Shown: piece after piece, positions 21,131-31,949 of the stretch
Layout: every line of letters begins with the position of its first letter
Numbering within the stretch: position 1 is the first letter of the stretch
From: Diphasiastrum complanatum
Taxonomy: Eukaryota; Streptophyta; Lycopodiopsida; Lycopodiales; Lycopodiaceae
Assembly (NCBI GenBank): GCA_029204225.1
Contig: CM055099.1
Span: 61,163,753 to 61,227,752, forward strand
Reading direction: 5' to 3'
DNA: 64,000 nucleotides
Translations under genes and position numbers: made by a program
The notes under the pieces: generated by a model
The model's database searches: none
What the model was told of the DNA's origin: nothing
Seen by the model: the letters and a program-made list of their open reading frames with translations, nothing else

Positions 21131-22607
21131 ATGACACCTAGGCGAGAGTGGTTGTCTAGTTTTCAAAAACTAGATGATGGATCAAATGTGAAGTTGGGAG
21201 ATAACTACACATATGATATGAAGGGAGTTGGAAAAGTACAGGTTCAACTACCTTCAAGGAAGATTGGAGACATAAAGGATGTGCTTTATGTACCAGGAAT
21301 TAGAAAGAACTTACTCTCAATATTAGCTATTGCGAAGCAACATATGGTTGTATAGTTTGATGAAGAGCGGTGTCTCATCAAAAGGAAGGACAATGAAGTA
21401 GTAGCTAAGGGCATACTTGCAAGAAGGATGTACAAACTTCAGGCTCAGGTGTTGGGTCATCATGCAAGTGTTGCGGATACTGGATCAGTGAGTAAGTTAC
21501 AGCACGAGAAGTTTGGACATCTAAATTATAGAAGTCTACGAGTTTCTGATCACAAGGTTTGTGAGGGATGTGTCTTAGGGAAACATCATATAGAAATTTC
21601 GTCTAGTACATTCAGAGCAAGAAATGTTCTAGAACTTGTTCATATAGATTTGTGTGGTCCGATGAGAAATTAGTCTTATGGGGGAGCAAGTTACTTCATT
21701 GATGACTATTCTAGGAAGACATGGATTTATCTTCTCAAGAATAAGGGTGAAGCATTCAAGTATTTCACATGGTTTAAGACATAGGTGGAGAAAGAAACAG
21801 ATAGACACATTAAGATACTTCACTCGGATAAAGGGGGAGAGTATCTTTCTACAAAATTTCAAGTGTTTTGCAAGGATCATGGTATAAAGAGACAATTTGC
21901 AAGCACAGAAACGCCTCAACAAAATGGAGTTGCGGAAAGGAAAAACCAGTCTATTGTGAAAACTATGAGGAATGCTCAAAAGCAAGAATCTTCCAAATAC
22001 GTTTTGGGGTGAAACAGTTAAGACGGCGGTTTATCTTTTGAATAGAAGTCCTATAAAGGTTGTAGAGAATCGGACTCCAGAGGAAGCTTACACTGGTCAG
22101 AAACTTGACGTGAGTCATTTGAGGGTTTTTGGAAGTATTGCATATGCTCACATACCTACGGATTCGAGGAGCAAATTGGATTCAAAGGCGACCAAGTGTT
22201 TATTTCTTGGATATGATAATCAAGAGAAGGGATACATGTTGTATGACTTGGAGGGTAAGAAAGTCATCATAAGTAGGGACGTGACATTTGATGAGAATGG
22301 CTCTCATAATGATACAGAGATATCTTATGATAGGAAGCAAGATGGAGGAATTCGTATCTTGTGTGACGAGTCATTACAGCCTAAATCTGCACATATACCG
22401 CCTACCACAATCCAAGTACCTAGAGTTACCATTGATGAGAAAGGAAAAAGGAGGAGAGATCAAGTACATGGGATACTTATTCACCTCCTACTTCACCAGG
22501 CAGGAACCATCCTACATCAAATACTAGAAGATTGCCTAGATGGTACTATGAAACTATCAATGATAGTGTCGTTTTGGAATAGGGAGAGTCCAGTACACAG
22601 GGAATAG
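21131..22607 (+). pseudogene. copia protease C-terminus and integrase, fragmented
   Basis: Consecutive frames give DVLYVPGIRKNLLSI (protease end), HEKFGHLNYRSL...CEGCVLGKHH (HHCC), IDDYSRKTWIYLLKNKGEAF, LHSDKGGEYLSTKF, TPQQNGVAERKN, then LNRSPIKVVENRTPEEAYTG and CLFLGYDNQEKGYMLYDL. At least three stops (near 21354, 21674 and 21784) and a shift near 22000 break the frame. Confidence 0.88.
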
Positions 22608-22681
22608 AGAATTTGCTAGACTTGAAAAACATCATGAAGATCAGGATCAATAGGAGGATCATCCTGAGGATGGGGATGTAC

Positions 22682-23004
22682 ACTTTGCATATATGGCCAC
22701 GGTGTTGGAAACCAAGGATCTATCTACTTTCAGAGAGGCTGAAAATAAGGATATTTGGAGGAAAGCTATGGATGAGGAGTACAACTCAATCATGAAGAAC
22801 AAGACTTGGAGACTTGTTCAAATACCTACAAGTAAAAAGGCCATTGGATGCAAGTGGGTCTATAGGACTATGTATAAATCATATTGTTCTATAGATAAAC
22901 ATAAGGCAAGGTTGGTTGCAATAGGGTATGCTCAACAGAAAGGGATTGACTGTGAAGAAACTTTTGCACTGGTTGCTAAGTTAACTACTATTTTGAGATT
23001 CTGA
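22682..23004 (+). pseudogene. copia RT N-terminal fragment
   Basis: It reads WRKAMDEEYNSIMKNKTWRL, GCKWVYRT, HKARLVAIGYAQQKGIDCEE: the first 100 residues of copia RT. It ends abruptly at 23004, where a fragment of another LTR element begins. The catalytic YxDD part is absent. Confidence 0.88.
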
Positions 23005-23685
23005 TTTTTGGGTGCCAAAAATTGCTCCTCCAAGATCTCTGATGGCTGCCCTCCTTCAACCTGAAAAGAGACAAAAAAGCTGATCCAAACTCCACTTGAA
23101 AAGATCAGCAAGATGCTGAAATTTTACAACAAAAAGCAGAGAAGCTCCTCTTCTGGTAGGGCGCCAACAAACAAGCTTGCTGCAGATCCGGTAGCTCTGA
23201 TACCATGTAGGAAAGCAAGAGTCAAGTCACCAAGATCTAGTTATCAATCAATCTCCACAGAAAACAAGAGAGAAGAGGCTGGGCGCCCAACTCTAAGAGA
23301 GAGAGAGAAAACAGCAACAAGAGCAATGGAGAGCAATGCTTAGCCAAACTGTTAAAATGGAATACACAATGAGCATCTAAATACTCTACCTGGATGTGAC
23401 CAAATGCCACCAAACCCTAAGGTTAACCACTTACTAAATGTAGGGCACCCCGAAAAGTCAAGATAGGGCCCCTAAACAAAATTAGACCCCTAAGGACCCA
23501 CGAGTCAGTACATGACCAAAATTGGGTCCAACTGAACTTAAGACAAACTTAAGATGGCCTAAATAACTAAATACCCATGGTTACACAAATCTCGACCTTT
23601 TGGTTCAAAGTAACCTATGGATTAACTTTAGCATAGTCATTTATTTCTAATACAAAGCAATCGAAGTACAACAACACCTCATCAG
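23005..23685 (-). mobile_element. LTR plus leader of another LTR retrotransposon, nested
   Basis: On the minus strand TGGTATCAGAGC (23194-23205) is an initiator tRNA-Met primer site. The bases to its right, starting TGTAGG at 23206, would be the LTR (about 480 bp, ending near CCTCA at 23685). The bases to its left (23005-23193) would be leader. Only this 5' portion is present. It replaced the middle of the copia RT/RNase H region, so it entered together with a deletion. Confidence 0.6.
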
Positions 23686-23870
23686 AGAGAAGATTCAAAG
23701 TCGTGAAGTGGAGCTTATCTATTGCCCTACATAAGAGCAAGTTGCAAATATATTTACCAAAGGACTCGGCAAAGAAAAGTTTCAGAAGTTTAGAGACCTT
23801 CTAGGAGTAACAAATAACAAAGTAAACATTAAGAAACTGCGAGCTATTTTAGGGGCCATTTTTTATTTTT
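23686..23870 (+). pseudogene. copia RNase H C-terminal tail
   Basis: The plus strand reads REKIQSREVELIYCPT-stop-EQVANIFTKGLGKEKFQKF, the end of copia RNase H with one stop. It belongs to the same copy as 21131-23004. Confidence 0.8.
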
Positions 23871-24211
23871 AGTGATTCTTGAAGTCAATTTAGTTGTTCA
23901 TGCATGTAAGTGGGCACACTAGTTCTAGGATAGAACTTAGTTTTATTACTTAGTAATTCATGATGGATCTTTACCCAACATGGGTAGCAATAATAGCAAT
24001 TAGCTTTTTGCCTTTAGCTTTTGCCTTTTCACAAAGAGTAGAGGAGGTATTTAAGTAGGCTGGCACCCACCACAAATTCATTCCATTGTATAGAGCTTTG
24101 CTCATTCCTCTATAATTAGAGTTCTCTTAATCTCTTATGCTGGCTTGGTGTGTGTGAGTGCTAATATGATTCGTTAACTCCTATCTAGTATTTGTAGATC
24201 AAATTTTGACA

Positions 24212-25181
24212 CCTTTGCCTTTCAAGGCACCCACACCTTTATTCTTTTTGACAATTTCAACCTGGTCTTGTGCAGATTGACCCTTCCATTTTTTTAATTT
24301 TCTTTTTTCCCAAGGCTGAAACCCTCTTGCATAAGGCGTTTCAAGCTCCTTGGCATTTTTCCCCCGTCTCGTAATGCCCTATGGAGGCTTGGAGCCTGCT
24401 CCTTCCTCACGAAAGGCCGAAGGTTCTCACGCAACCCCTCTACAAAATGGAACAGCTGTAGAAACATCAAAACCTCCTCTGGTATCCACATCAAGGCTTC
24501 CCTATACTAATCAACATACTCCTATTAGGATGCATGTCCATGCTTGAGACTAGTCCAAGATTGCATAGCCTGGTTCTTCTCATCAAGAGGCACCTAGTTG
24601 TCTATAAACATGTGTTTGAAAGCTTCCCAAGTGATAGGTACCAAGTTATCCTTTTCAACTTTCCTCCAACATCATTGTGCAGTTTCTTGTAAACAATAGG
24701 TAGCCTCAGCAATCTTCTGATCATCATCGTCAATGCCGCACATCTGAAAAGCCTTTTCCCACTTTTGAATCCAATTCTCAATGGCATCAGTATTACGGAT
24801 TGCAATTGCCTCTATATACTTTGGTGGCTTCAAATCCTTGATTGTTGGCAACTTCCTTGAATTCAAAGGAATCTTAGCTTCCCTTTCACTTGGCATAGGG
24901 CCAACCGCTATGTTTCTCATTCCACTTGCTCTTTCGGGTTCCTGTGGGGATTTATTGGCCTGCAGTTCATTTAAGATTTGTTGTAGGACAACCTTGACAG
25001 CATCTACGTTGGCTGCCACTTCTTCAATCCTCATTATTTCGGCGATGGAACCTTCCAATGGATCCATCTTCACTTGGACAGGTCTAAACCCCAGGAAAGC
25101 CAACTTAAGAATGATACTATGAAATTTCAAACAGCTGCTACCAGCAAAAACAGCCCTAGACAGGTCTGAAAATCTGATCAA
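24212..25181 (-). pseudogene. gypsy gag (split element)
   Basis: The minus frame at 24672-25181 contains LKPPKYIEAIAIRNTDAIENWIQKWEKAFQMCGI and a matrix-like N-terminus. After a shift comes WEAFKHMFID, and then a frame at 24294-24494 (FHFVEGLRENLRPFVRKEQ). This matches the retrotransposon gag core. No CCHC knuckle is visible before the border at 24211. It is upstream of the protease piece and belongs to the same gypsy element. Confidence 0.8.
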
Positions 25182-25190
25182 AAGCTCTAA

Positions 25191-25309
25191 TAAGAGTTTT
25201 ATTTACATTTCTTTTACAGGCCAGCGACTTAGCCATTTCCGTACTTTACAAAAAGTAAACCTTTAAATAAAACTATAAACAATCGGGATAGGGAGTAAAA
25301 GATGTAACA
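25191..25309 (-). repeat. gypsy 5' LTR remnant and primer site
   Basis: The right end (25230-25309) matches the 3' LTR end at 12775-12852. To its left a mutated tRNA-Met primer site (TTATTAGAGC, about 25180-25191) precedes gag. The LTR is shorter than its partner, so it has an internal deletion. Confidence 0.5.
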
Positions 25310-25590
25310 GCTTGACAGCTTGACATGAATATACAAGGACAAGCACATACAAAGAAAGAAGGCCTCAAATATTGCGACCCTTACGATATGCTTCAGTTTT
25401 GTCCTTCTACCAGTTATCAGCATAGATGTATGTCTTTGATAGGTTTGATGTCAATCTAATGACAGTGGTAAGGCCTCATCGCACTATATCCTTCCTTCCA
25501 GCTACCATTCTTCAATTTCATCTATAGCATAGCCGACGATGCCACCAAGTTTCCTATATTGTCTAGTTAGAGATAGACCTACATGGGAAC

Positions 25591-26503
25591 CTATTGATTT
25601 TTGTGCAACTCCGTCTCGAAAACAAGTGCAAACAAATGTACCCATTCTGTCACATACTGCTGATGTCTCAGACAGAAATTGCAGACAACCGTAGGAAGGA
25701 GCTCAGAAGATGAGTTAGAGCTTACTATGTCGTTGAAAATCACTTGGAAACTTGGTATTGGATCATTGCTTGTATATTGGACCCAACAGAGCTTCCTTCT
25801 TGGAAGAAATCCTACAAATGGGCGTCCAATCCTGGCTAGAAACCCCAAGACTAAGACTGTAAATACTCCTGAATAGTCCTCACTGAACAGCTTTGGGTTA
25901 TTGAGATTGTGATTCTTCGAAGAGAACTCAAAGAGCAGGGTTCCTTTGTAGGAGAGCCTGCAAGGCATTTCATTGTTGATTGGTCTTGACAAGATAATTG
26001 GAGGTTATTAATCCCTTGTGAGTTTGTCGATCTATAGATCTGTTATCGTATCATTATCTGTGATTTTGATCATAGCTGATCGTAGCCCGTTCATTTTTGG
26101 AAATTACACTCATATAGAAAGGACCAGATTTTGTAGTGCTATAATTTTTCAACATATAACAAGCCTTGCACCCACCAAATGTCCCACAACTATATCCACG
26201 CTAGGAGTAGCAAGATCATCGAGTTCTTCATGAGCAAGAAGAGGAGCTCCCAACAAATTCATAGGCGACAATTCATGAGGAGCACGCTACTTCATTCTTT
26301 TGAACGCCAACATACCTGGATTCTTTTAGATGCGGGAAAATTAATTCCAGCAGCCTGTTGGCAGAGATCGCACCAGGGTCCCTGATGAAGCAATCCCAGC
26401 GCACACCTCCTGATATCAATCTCCGCCTCGATTTGCTCAATTTGCTGGCAATATGATGGGAATCTTCAGCAGCCCTTGGTGAATGTCCTTCACTTTCTTT
26501 CAA
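25591..26503 (-). CDS. Unidentified spliced gene, two exons visible
   Basis: Exon A (26503-26316) follows the acceptor CTCTTAG and ends at the donor AG|GTATGT. Exon B starts at 25957 after CCTTGCAG and runs at least to 25744 (donor-like GTGATT), or to the stop at 25591. The phase matches across the junction (AG|G gives Arg). Exon A reads RWDCFIRDPGAISANRLLEL; exon B reads LSYKGTLLFEFSSKN, LGFLARIGRPFVGFLPRRK and CWVQYTSNDPIPSF. I do not recognise the family. A GC-rich stretch at 26830-27000 on the right could be its promoter and 5' UTR. The gypsy LTR ends 280 bp downstream, so the gene may be interrupted. Confidence 0.5.
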
Positions 26504-27158
26504 CTAAGAGCTTGCCAAAAAAATTTCAAATTCCTGCAATTTGTGTGACTCAATTCACATACACTCAGGCCCACATCAGGAATCAATCGAAAAATTTCAA
26601 ACCTCAAGTCTTTTCCAGGAACTTCGGTACTTCCATCGATTAGAAAAGAAACGAAAACGGGACGATCAGACAAAAACGTTGAAAATTACAGAAATAAAAA
26701 CAAGGGCAAAGGAATCAGCAGCAAAGAAATGAGATAGTATGAACATCGATCTATCCAGTAAGCTGCTGATCGCGCTACCGCCCAGTAGCCAGAATGGTGG
26801 ATCGGGTGAGCAGAATGATGAATGCAAAGAGAAGCTCGCAAGGGAAGGGGGTGGCGGGATGCGGATGCAGCTGCTCCGCTGCTACTGCCGCTGCTGCTAG
26901 TCAGTCGCCGGCTCGCCGCCCCCACGCACCTGCTGCACGTGGCATGCACTCTACACTCTACAGCCCGGCTCATGGGCCCCTACAGCCTACACACACCCAC
27001 CCATGTCAAAAAGAACCCACAAGACAAAAGACCTACAATTGTATTATGAATTAGTTTGTGTCGAGGAAGATTGATGTTACCTAAAATAGCATTGTTTGAG
27101 AAAGCATGGCCACATGCATTATTTTTGGTCTCCAACTTTCGGGATGTCATGCAAATCC

Positions 27159-27266
27159 GGATTTGCACATCCAAGAACTTGAGCCTCTCTATCTCTTTCT
27201 CTCAACTCACATTATTGCTATTTTTCATGTGAAACCTAAAAAAATCCTAAAAGATAAAAAAACAAT

Positions 27267-27314
<48 letters not shown>

Positions 27315-27508
27315 TCCTGATGAACGCCTCTCCTTCTCTCTCTTGCCCTCTTATACCTTTTTCTCTTTCTAGAAACCTCTATTTGTATGAATTTCTAAAG
27401 TCATTGTTCTCTCTCTAAAAATTTCTAAATGCACATGTCATTTTCAACCCATTTCAAATGCCCTTCAAATATGTTTTAGGGCAAACGTGAACCAATGAGG
27501 ATAGACAA

Positions 27509-27559
<51 letters not shown>

Positions 27560-27842
27560 CATGATGTGCTTGCATCGAGGATGCGCCTCTCGCATGCACA
27601 TCAAGAAGTGTACCTGTAGGGGCCAACGATCACATGCAAGTGCGTGGTGCGCACCCAAAGAGGGGCCAACGAAAAGACTGTGAAAGGAAGGTGGCTAATA
27701 GGAAAACTAAATGAAATAGGGATAATAAAGAAATGAAAAGAAACTAAATTGTGGGTTGGCTGAACCTTTCTCCTAACCATGATTAGCTTAGGTCTTGGGT
27801 GTATTTGACATTCAAGAACCTTGTTTTTGGATGTGCAAATCC
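27159..27842. repeat. 20-bp inverted repeats 684 bp apart, enclosing CT arrays
   Basis: GGATTTGCACATCCAAGAAC (27159-27178) recurs inverted, with about two mismatches, at 27823-27842. The left copy overlaps a perfect 16-bp palindrome GCAAATCCGGATTTGC (27151-27166). Two CT arrays (27268-27312, 27513-27556) lie between. It could be the ends of a MITE-like element; no target duplication was found. Confidence 0.4.
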
Positions 27843-27921
27843 CAAATTGTTATCCCATTTTAGATGCATGTCCAAAAGTCGCAAGCTTTTTGGATGTGTA
27901 GGCCAAAAAGCATGTGTGCGG

Positions 27922-27967
<46 letters not shown>
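27268..27967. repeat. Three CT microsatellites
   Basis: CT runs at 27268-27312, 27513-27556 and 27925-27967. None is preceded by the LINE tail hairpin. Sequence between them is AT-rich with no gene. Confidence 0.95.
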
Positions 27968-27970
<3 letters not shown>

Positions 27971-28269
27971 ATGGAGCCTAGATCCTCGCCACTTGTGATC
28001 CTCACCTTTGAACTACCTATCCCAACTTGATTGATGCGAGGGATCCAGACTACTCAAAAAGTTGAATGAAAGAAAAATTTATATTTTAGGGGTTTTGACA
28101 TTCTACGAGTAAATCATCTGCGAATTTTCTTCATATCTTGCTTGCAAAATTTCATAGTAAATGTAGGCCTCTGGGACTTTTGGGAGGACCAAGTCCAGGG
28201 CTAGGGCCTAGTACATTAGCTAGGTCCAGGGCAAGGTCCAATCTCAAAGTCCAAGAGGGCTACGAACGC

Positions 28270-28910
28270 AAGAAACTGCAAGAAGGCTCCTTGTGATTCC
28301 GTGCGGTCTAGCCACTGCAGGAAATTGCAAGGGGCCTTCTTGCGGTTCCTTGCAGTGGGCTAGACCGCAAGGAGCCTTCTTGCGGTCCCTTGCGGTGGGC
28401 TGGATCGCAAGGAGCCTCCTTGTGGTCCCTTGTGGTCAGTGTTCGGGAAAGCCAGCATAGTCCAAGAATGGAACCGACATCTTTTCCCAAAAATCGACAT
28501 GGCAAAATTGTACCAGATTTTTTATGTCATAGATCTTGGCTTTTACAGGAAAAAACGGCAAGTAAGAGCTTGTCACTCAATAGAGGCCGAAGAACTCTTT
28601 CACATATGGGTTTTTGGACCGCAAGAACACTGGTCCAAGGACTCTTCTTGTGGTCCAGCCCACCACAAGGTGCCTCCTTGCGGTCCCTTGTGGTCCGGCC
28701 CACCGCAAGAAGGCTCCTTGTGGTCTCTCACGGTTTAGAATTTAGGGTACCCCAAGGGACCGTAAGAAGACTCTTTGCGGTCCGTTGCAATGGCCCAAGG
28801 GACCGCAACGGACCGCAAAGAGCCTTTTGTGGTCCCTTGCGGTGGGCTGGACCACAAAAAGGCCCCTTGTGGTCCCTCTGGCCATTGCAAAGGACCACAA
28901 GGAGCCCAAG
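28270..28910. repeat. Cluster of GC-rich palindromes around GCAAGGAGCC
   Basis: Hairpin-forming units of 26-30 bp recur many times, such as the one at 28320-28349, with GGACCGCAAGGAGCC-type arms and inverted partners. At least ten arms occur between 28270 and 28430 and between 28640 and 28910. Spacers repeat words such as GGTGGGCTGG. No gene fits; apparent reading frames are by-products of the repeats. Confidence 0.8.
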
Positions 28911-28927
28911 TGTTTAAAAAAAAATGA

Positions 28928-29086
28928 CTGAATCACTTGGCAAGCCGGCGTGCCAAGTGATTCAGCCAGGCAAAAAAAAAAAAATTCCCCTAGTAGCCCA
29001 CCACCAGGATTGCTAGGTGGTGAGCTGCCAGTGCAAATTTTTTTTTTTCTGAATCGCTTGGCACGCTGGCGTGCCAAGTGATTCAG
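28928..29086. repeat. 38-bp near-perfect palindromes with poly-A spacers
   Basis: Palindromes at 28928-28965 and 29049-29086 share arms CTGAATCACTTGGCACGC and a GC core. A third, weaker palindrome (CACCACCAG...TGGTGGTG-like) sits near 29000-29022. A-rich or T-rich runs separate them. The 200 bp to the right (29087-29290) match 33742-33905, next to a second cluster. Confidence 0.85.
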
Positions 29087-29090
29087 TCAA

Positions 29091-30060
29091 ACAAAAAAAA
29101 TTCTTTTTGTAGCACAAGGCTAAAAATGTTTTTTAACTTCAATTTTTTTTTATTTTGGGATTTCATTATGGGATTGTTAACTATGTGCCAAACCATAATT
29201 CTTATTAACAAACATTCAAGTAGTGGCATAAAAAAGATAGCACACCATGTGCTATCTTTGTATTGACTCGTGACAAGAAAGAAACTTGCAAAATGCCAAT
29301 CCCCATTTTTTAGGAAGTCTTCTTGGACTATTTGTATGTCTTGAAACATTCATTTGGCTTTTTTAAAAACAGATTGTCTTCTAAACTACAAGCCTACTTC
29401 TTGAGAAATCCTTTTACGAAAATCATTAAATTGCCAAAAGAAACTTATATTTTTGAAATTTATAATATATCAATTAAAATTTTGCCAATATTGTCCTTGC
29501 AAACTCATTGGTAAATTGTCGATGTTTAAAAACTGCCCTATCGATTTTTTTAGTCCATAAATTCCAAGGCATATAAGAATGGTTTCTAGATTGGGAAGCT
29601 CAAAATGTCCTCTATTTAAAATGAAGGGCTTCCATTGGTCCAAAGATATAAGAAAGGAGTTCTCTCCACTTGAATTGCCACCATGTGGCATGTGAGGTGG
29701 CAAGAGCTCTTTGCCACATAGGGCGAGCTGAAATTGATATTTTGCGTGGGTAAGATAGAAATATTCATTATCAATGATCATTCAATACATCAAGCTTTAA
29801 ACTAGAGCGTGGTCAAGCTCTTGTGTGATGGTGAGCACATGAACCAGAGACACCATGAAAGCTCTAAAAAAAAACTCCAAATCACATAGAAACTTCAAAA
29901 TAGACAAATGTAGAATTGCTTCCAAATTGAGCACAGCCTCAGCTACAAAATCGATATTGGTTCCTCGAATTTTTTATGAATTACATTCTTCTCCTAGTGC
30001 TGCTCATTCTAGTATACTAAAAACTTACCATAAAGTTTTTTTTTAATGGCAAGGGATGAA
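29091..30060. other. No gene recognised
   Basis: AT-rich sequence. The first 200 bp are a repeat shared with 33742-33905. No protein similarity or structured RNA was picked out in the rest. Confidence 0.6.
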
Positions 30061-30084
30061 GCAAGGTGTATATACAATGGTTTG

Positions 30085-30560
30085 AGAATGTGCATCATGT
30101 CAGGTCAACAAAGCAGAACATGTGAAAAACTTGAATTATTGCAACCACTATCAAATCCATTGCAACGGTGGGACAACATTAGTATGAAATTTATTCCATC
30201 TCTTTTGACTACTTTGGGAAGATAAATGGAATGTGGTGATGGATCGACTAACACCTTTAAACTACATGGGCTACCAAAAGAAATAGTGTGTGACAAGGAT
30301 CCTAGATTGCTAAATAATTTTGGAAGGAGATGATGGACAAGTTGAAAACTAAGCTTATGTTTAAGCACAACATTCCATCCAAAGATCAATGGATAAACGA
30401 AGAGAGTAAACCATCAGTTAGAATACAACTTGCGACACTTTGTAGTAGATCAATAAACAAAATGAATTGTTTGGTTGGATCTTGCTGAATTTACAATTCA
30501 ACGCCTCACATATCTACGAAAATGATTTGTTTTTAATGCATTGTATGGATATGGGACCTG
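30085..30560 (+). pseudogene. Degenerate gypsy integrase fragment
   Basis: With frame changes the plus strand gives CASCQVNKAEHVKNL (integrase zinc-domain CxxC), then KEIVCDKDPRLL-like and FWKEMMDKLKTKLMF segments of the catalytic core, then LRHFVVDQQ- and LAEFTIQRLT-like residues and FNALYGYGT-like residues. The order matches gypsy integrase. Numerous stops show long decay. Confidence 0.65.
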
Positions 30561-30599
30561 TAATAATGGTTGTAAGGTCCAATTTAACCAAATAAGGTC

Positions 30600-31713
30600 C
30601 CAAATTCATACTAGAGGCTACTAGCAACTATAAATAGAAGTACTAGCATGGAGAAAATATCTTTGTATTCTCATTTTATGTGTAGAATTCATCTCCTTTG
30701 ATTCTATGTCCATCTCATTTGTATTTCTCAAGATATCTTGATTTCTAGTGTGTAGAAAATGCATGATTTGAGCTACAAACACCTCCAAATCCATATAGAA
30801 TTTATGGCGCCCTCAAATCCACCTCTAGATTTCAAGTAAAAAAAGTGGACCTTTGTGATCCTAGGTTCATTTTAGTTCAAATCACTTGGAGTAGGCCGAT
30901 TTTTTAAACCACTTACTAGAATGTGGAGACAAAAATTGCTCATGGTAGTGGATGTTACATTCTACAAAATGATGTATCAAGATTCTAGCTTTTGCATATA
31001 GTTTCTTGATTGATTCAATATTTTGCACCTTTAGAAGAACCCTAAATTTGATAGGATCTCTTGATTTTAAGTTGCTAGACTTTTTCAAGAGTGTGTTTCA
31101 ATCTTAGGTGCTGTAAAAGTTCATCATATTGTGTTTAGATCTATTGTGATCAAGAAATCAACGTTCTATGTGCTAGGATTTGGTAGAAGAGAGAAAAGGA
31201 GAGGCTAGATTGTTTTCGAATCTTTGTGATTTCTTCTTGAGTTTCATTTGTTGATTTTCAAGAGAGTGCTAAGTGCATTGGAATAGGTTCAAAGAGAAGA
31301 TCAGATCACTGCAACATGGCAACCTCAAGTGCCTTCATGTTGGAAGGTCATGATAGGCTTACCTCAACAAATTATTCAACTTGGAAGGTGAGGATGGAAT
31401 CTTTGCTTGAGATGAAAGATTTGATGGATAATGTTGTAGGTGTGGAGAGACCTTTGGCATCTCAAGAACAATTGAGGTATGACATGGATTGTTGGATGAT
31501 CATGCTAATTTGGTGCAAAGTTTTGCTATTCAAAAGATGTTGCCAGGTATGGAGGACTTGCAAGAGGTCTTGGTGGCTAAAGAATTTAGACTCCAAGCAA
31601 GAGGAGGATCATCTTCTACATCTCAAGTTGGAGAGGAGGAAGCTACGTTCTCAAAAGACAAGTTCAAGGGCAAAGGCAAAAGCAAACGGTCAAAAGGGCA
31701 AGATCAAGGTGAG
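30600..31713 (+). mobile_element. copia 5' fragment: LTR-like leader plus gag
   Basis: A TATA-like box (TATAAATAG, about 30630) and AT-rich leader precede a gag start at 31316 that closely resembles the complete copia at 15740. Sequence around 31120-31315 also resembles its leader. It breaks off at about 31713. Confidence 0.65.
31316..31713 (+). pseudogene. copia gag with internal deletion
   Basis: It begins MATSSAFMLEGHDRLTSTNY and WKVRMESLLEMKDLMD like the gag at 15740. After QLRYDM about 100 residues are missing, and the protein resumes in another frame as LDDHANLVQSFAIQKMLPGM to FKGKGKSKRSKGQD. The CCHC part and everything after are absent. Confidence 0.88.
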
Positions 31714-31949
31714 TCTTCTTCTGTCTCCTGTTTATTACAACAGTACATTGTAGCAATAACATGTAAAATGATTACCTTGTATGAATTATAGATTGGTCTA
31801 TTTGAAGCCATATGTATATATTGTAAAAAGAGAACGGGTAATTCCCTACTTTTTTCAAATTTTAAGAGGTGCATCAAACCAATTACCAAGTCAAAGGAAA
31901 TAGATATATTCTCGAAGCTAACAATATTTTCTTCTAGCAATTTTCTTTC

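Larger units (their letters stand above)
21097..24211 (+). mobile_element. Decayed copia element nested in gypsy, itself disrupted
   Basis: It holds part of protease, the integrase, the start of RT (to 23004) and, after a foreign insert, the RNase H end (23686-23870) and LTR-like sequence to about 24211. Gag and the 5' LTR are missing. Gypsy protease stops near 21096 and gypsy gag resumes near 24211, which fixes the borders approximately. Many stops and shifts are present. Confidence 0.8.
12370..25309 (-). mobile_element. Old Ty3/gypsy chromovirus-like element, split by two nested copia elements
   Basis: Pieces in the right order on the minus strand are: 5' LTR (about 25191-25309), gag (25181-24212), protease (21096-20513), RT (14489-13950), integrase and chromodomain-like end (13890-12867), polypurine tract (12853-12866) and 3' LTR (12852 to about 12370). 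The interruptions are exactly the copia elements 14490-20507 and about 21097-24211. The two LTRs share the outer 75-bp end (12775-12852 against 25230-25309) with many differences, so this insertion is much older than the copia inside it. The left LTR edge is approximate. Confidence 0.75.

Noticed and set aside
26686-27054. Overlapping frames in the GC-rich stretch
   Set aside because: Low-complexity Ala/Ser/Arg products on both strands; better read as a promoter or 5' UTR region.
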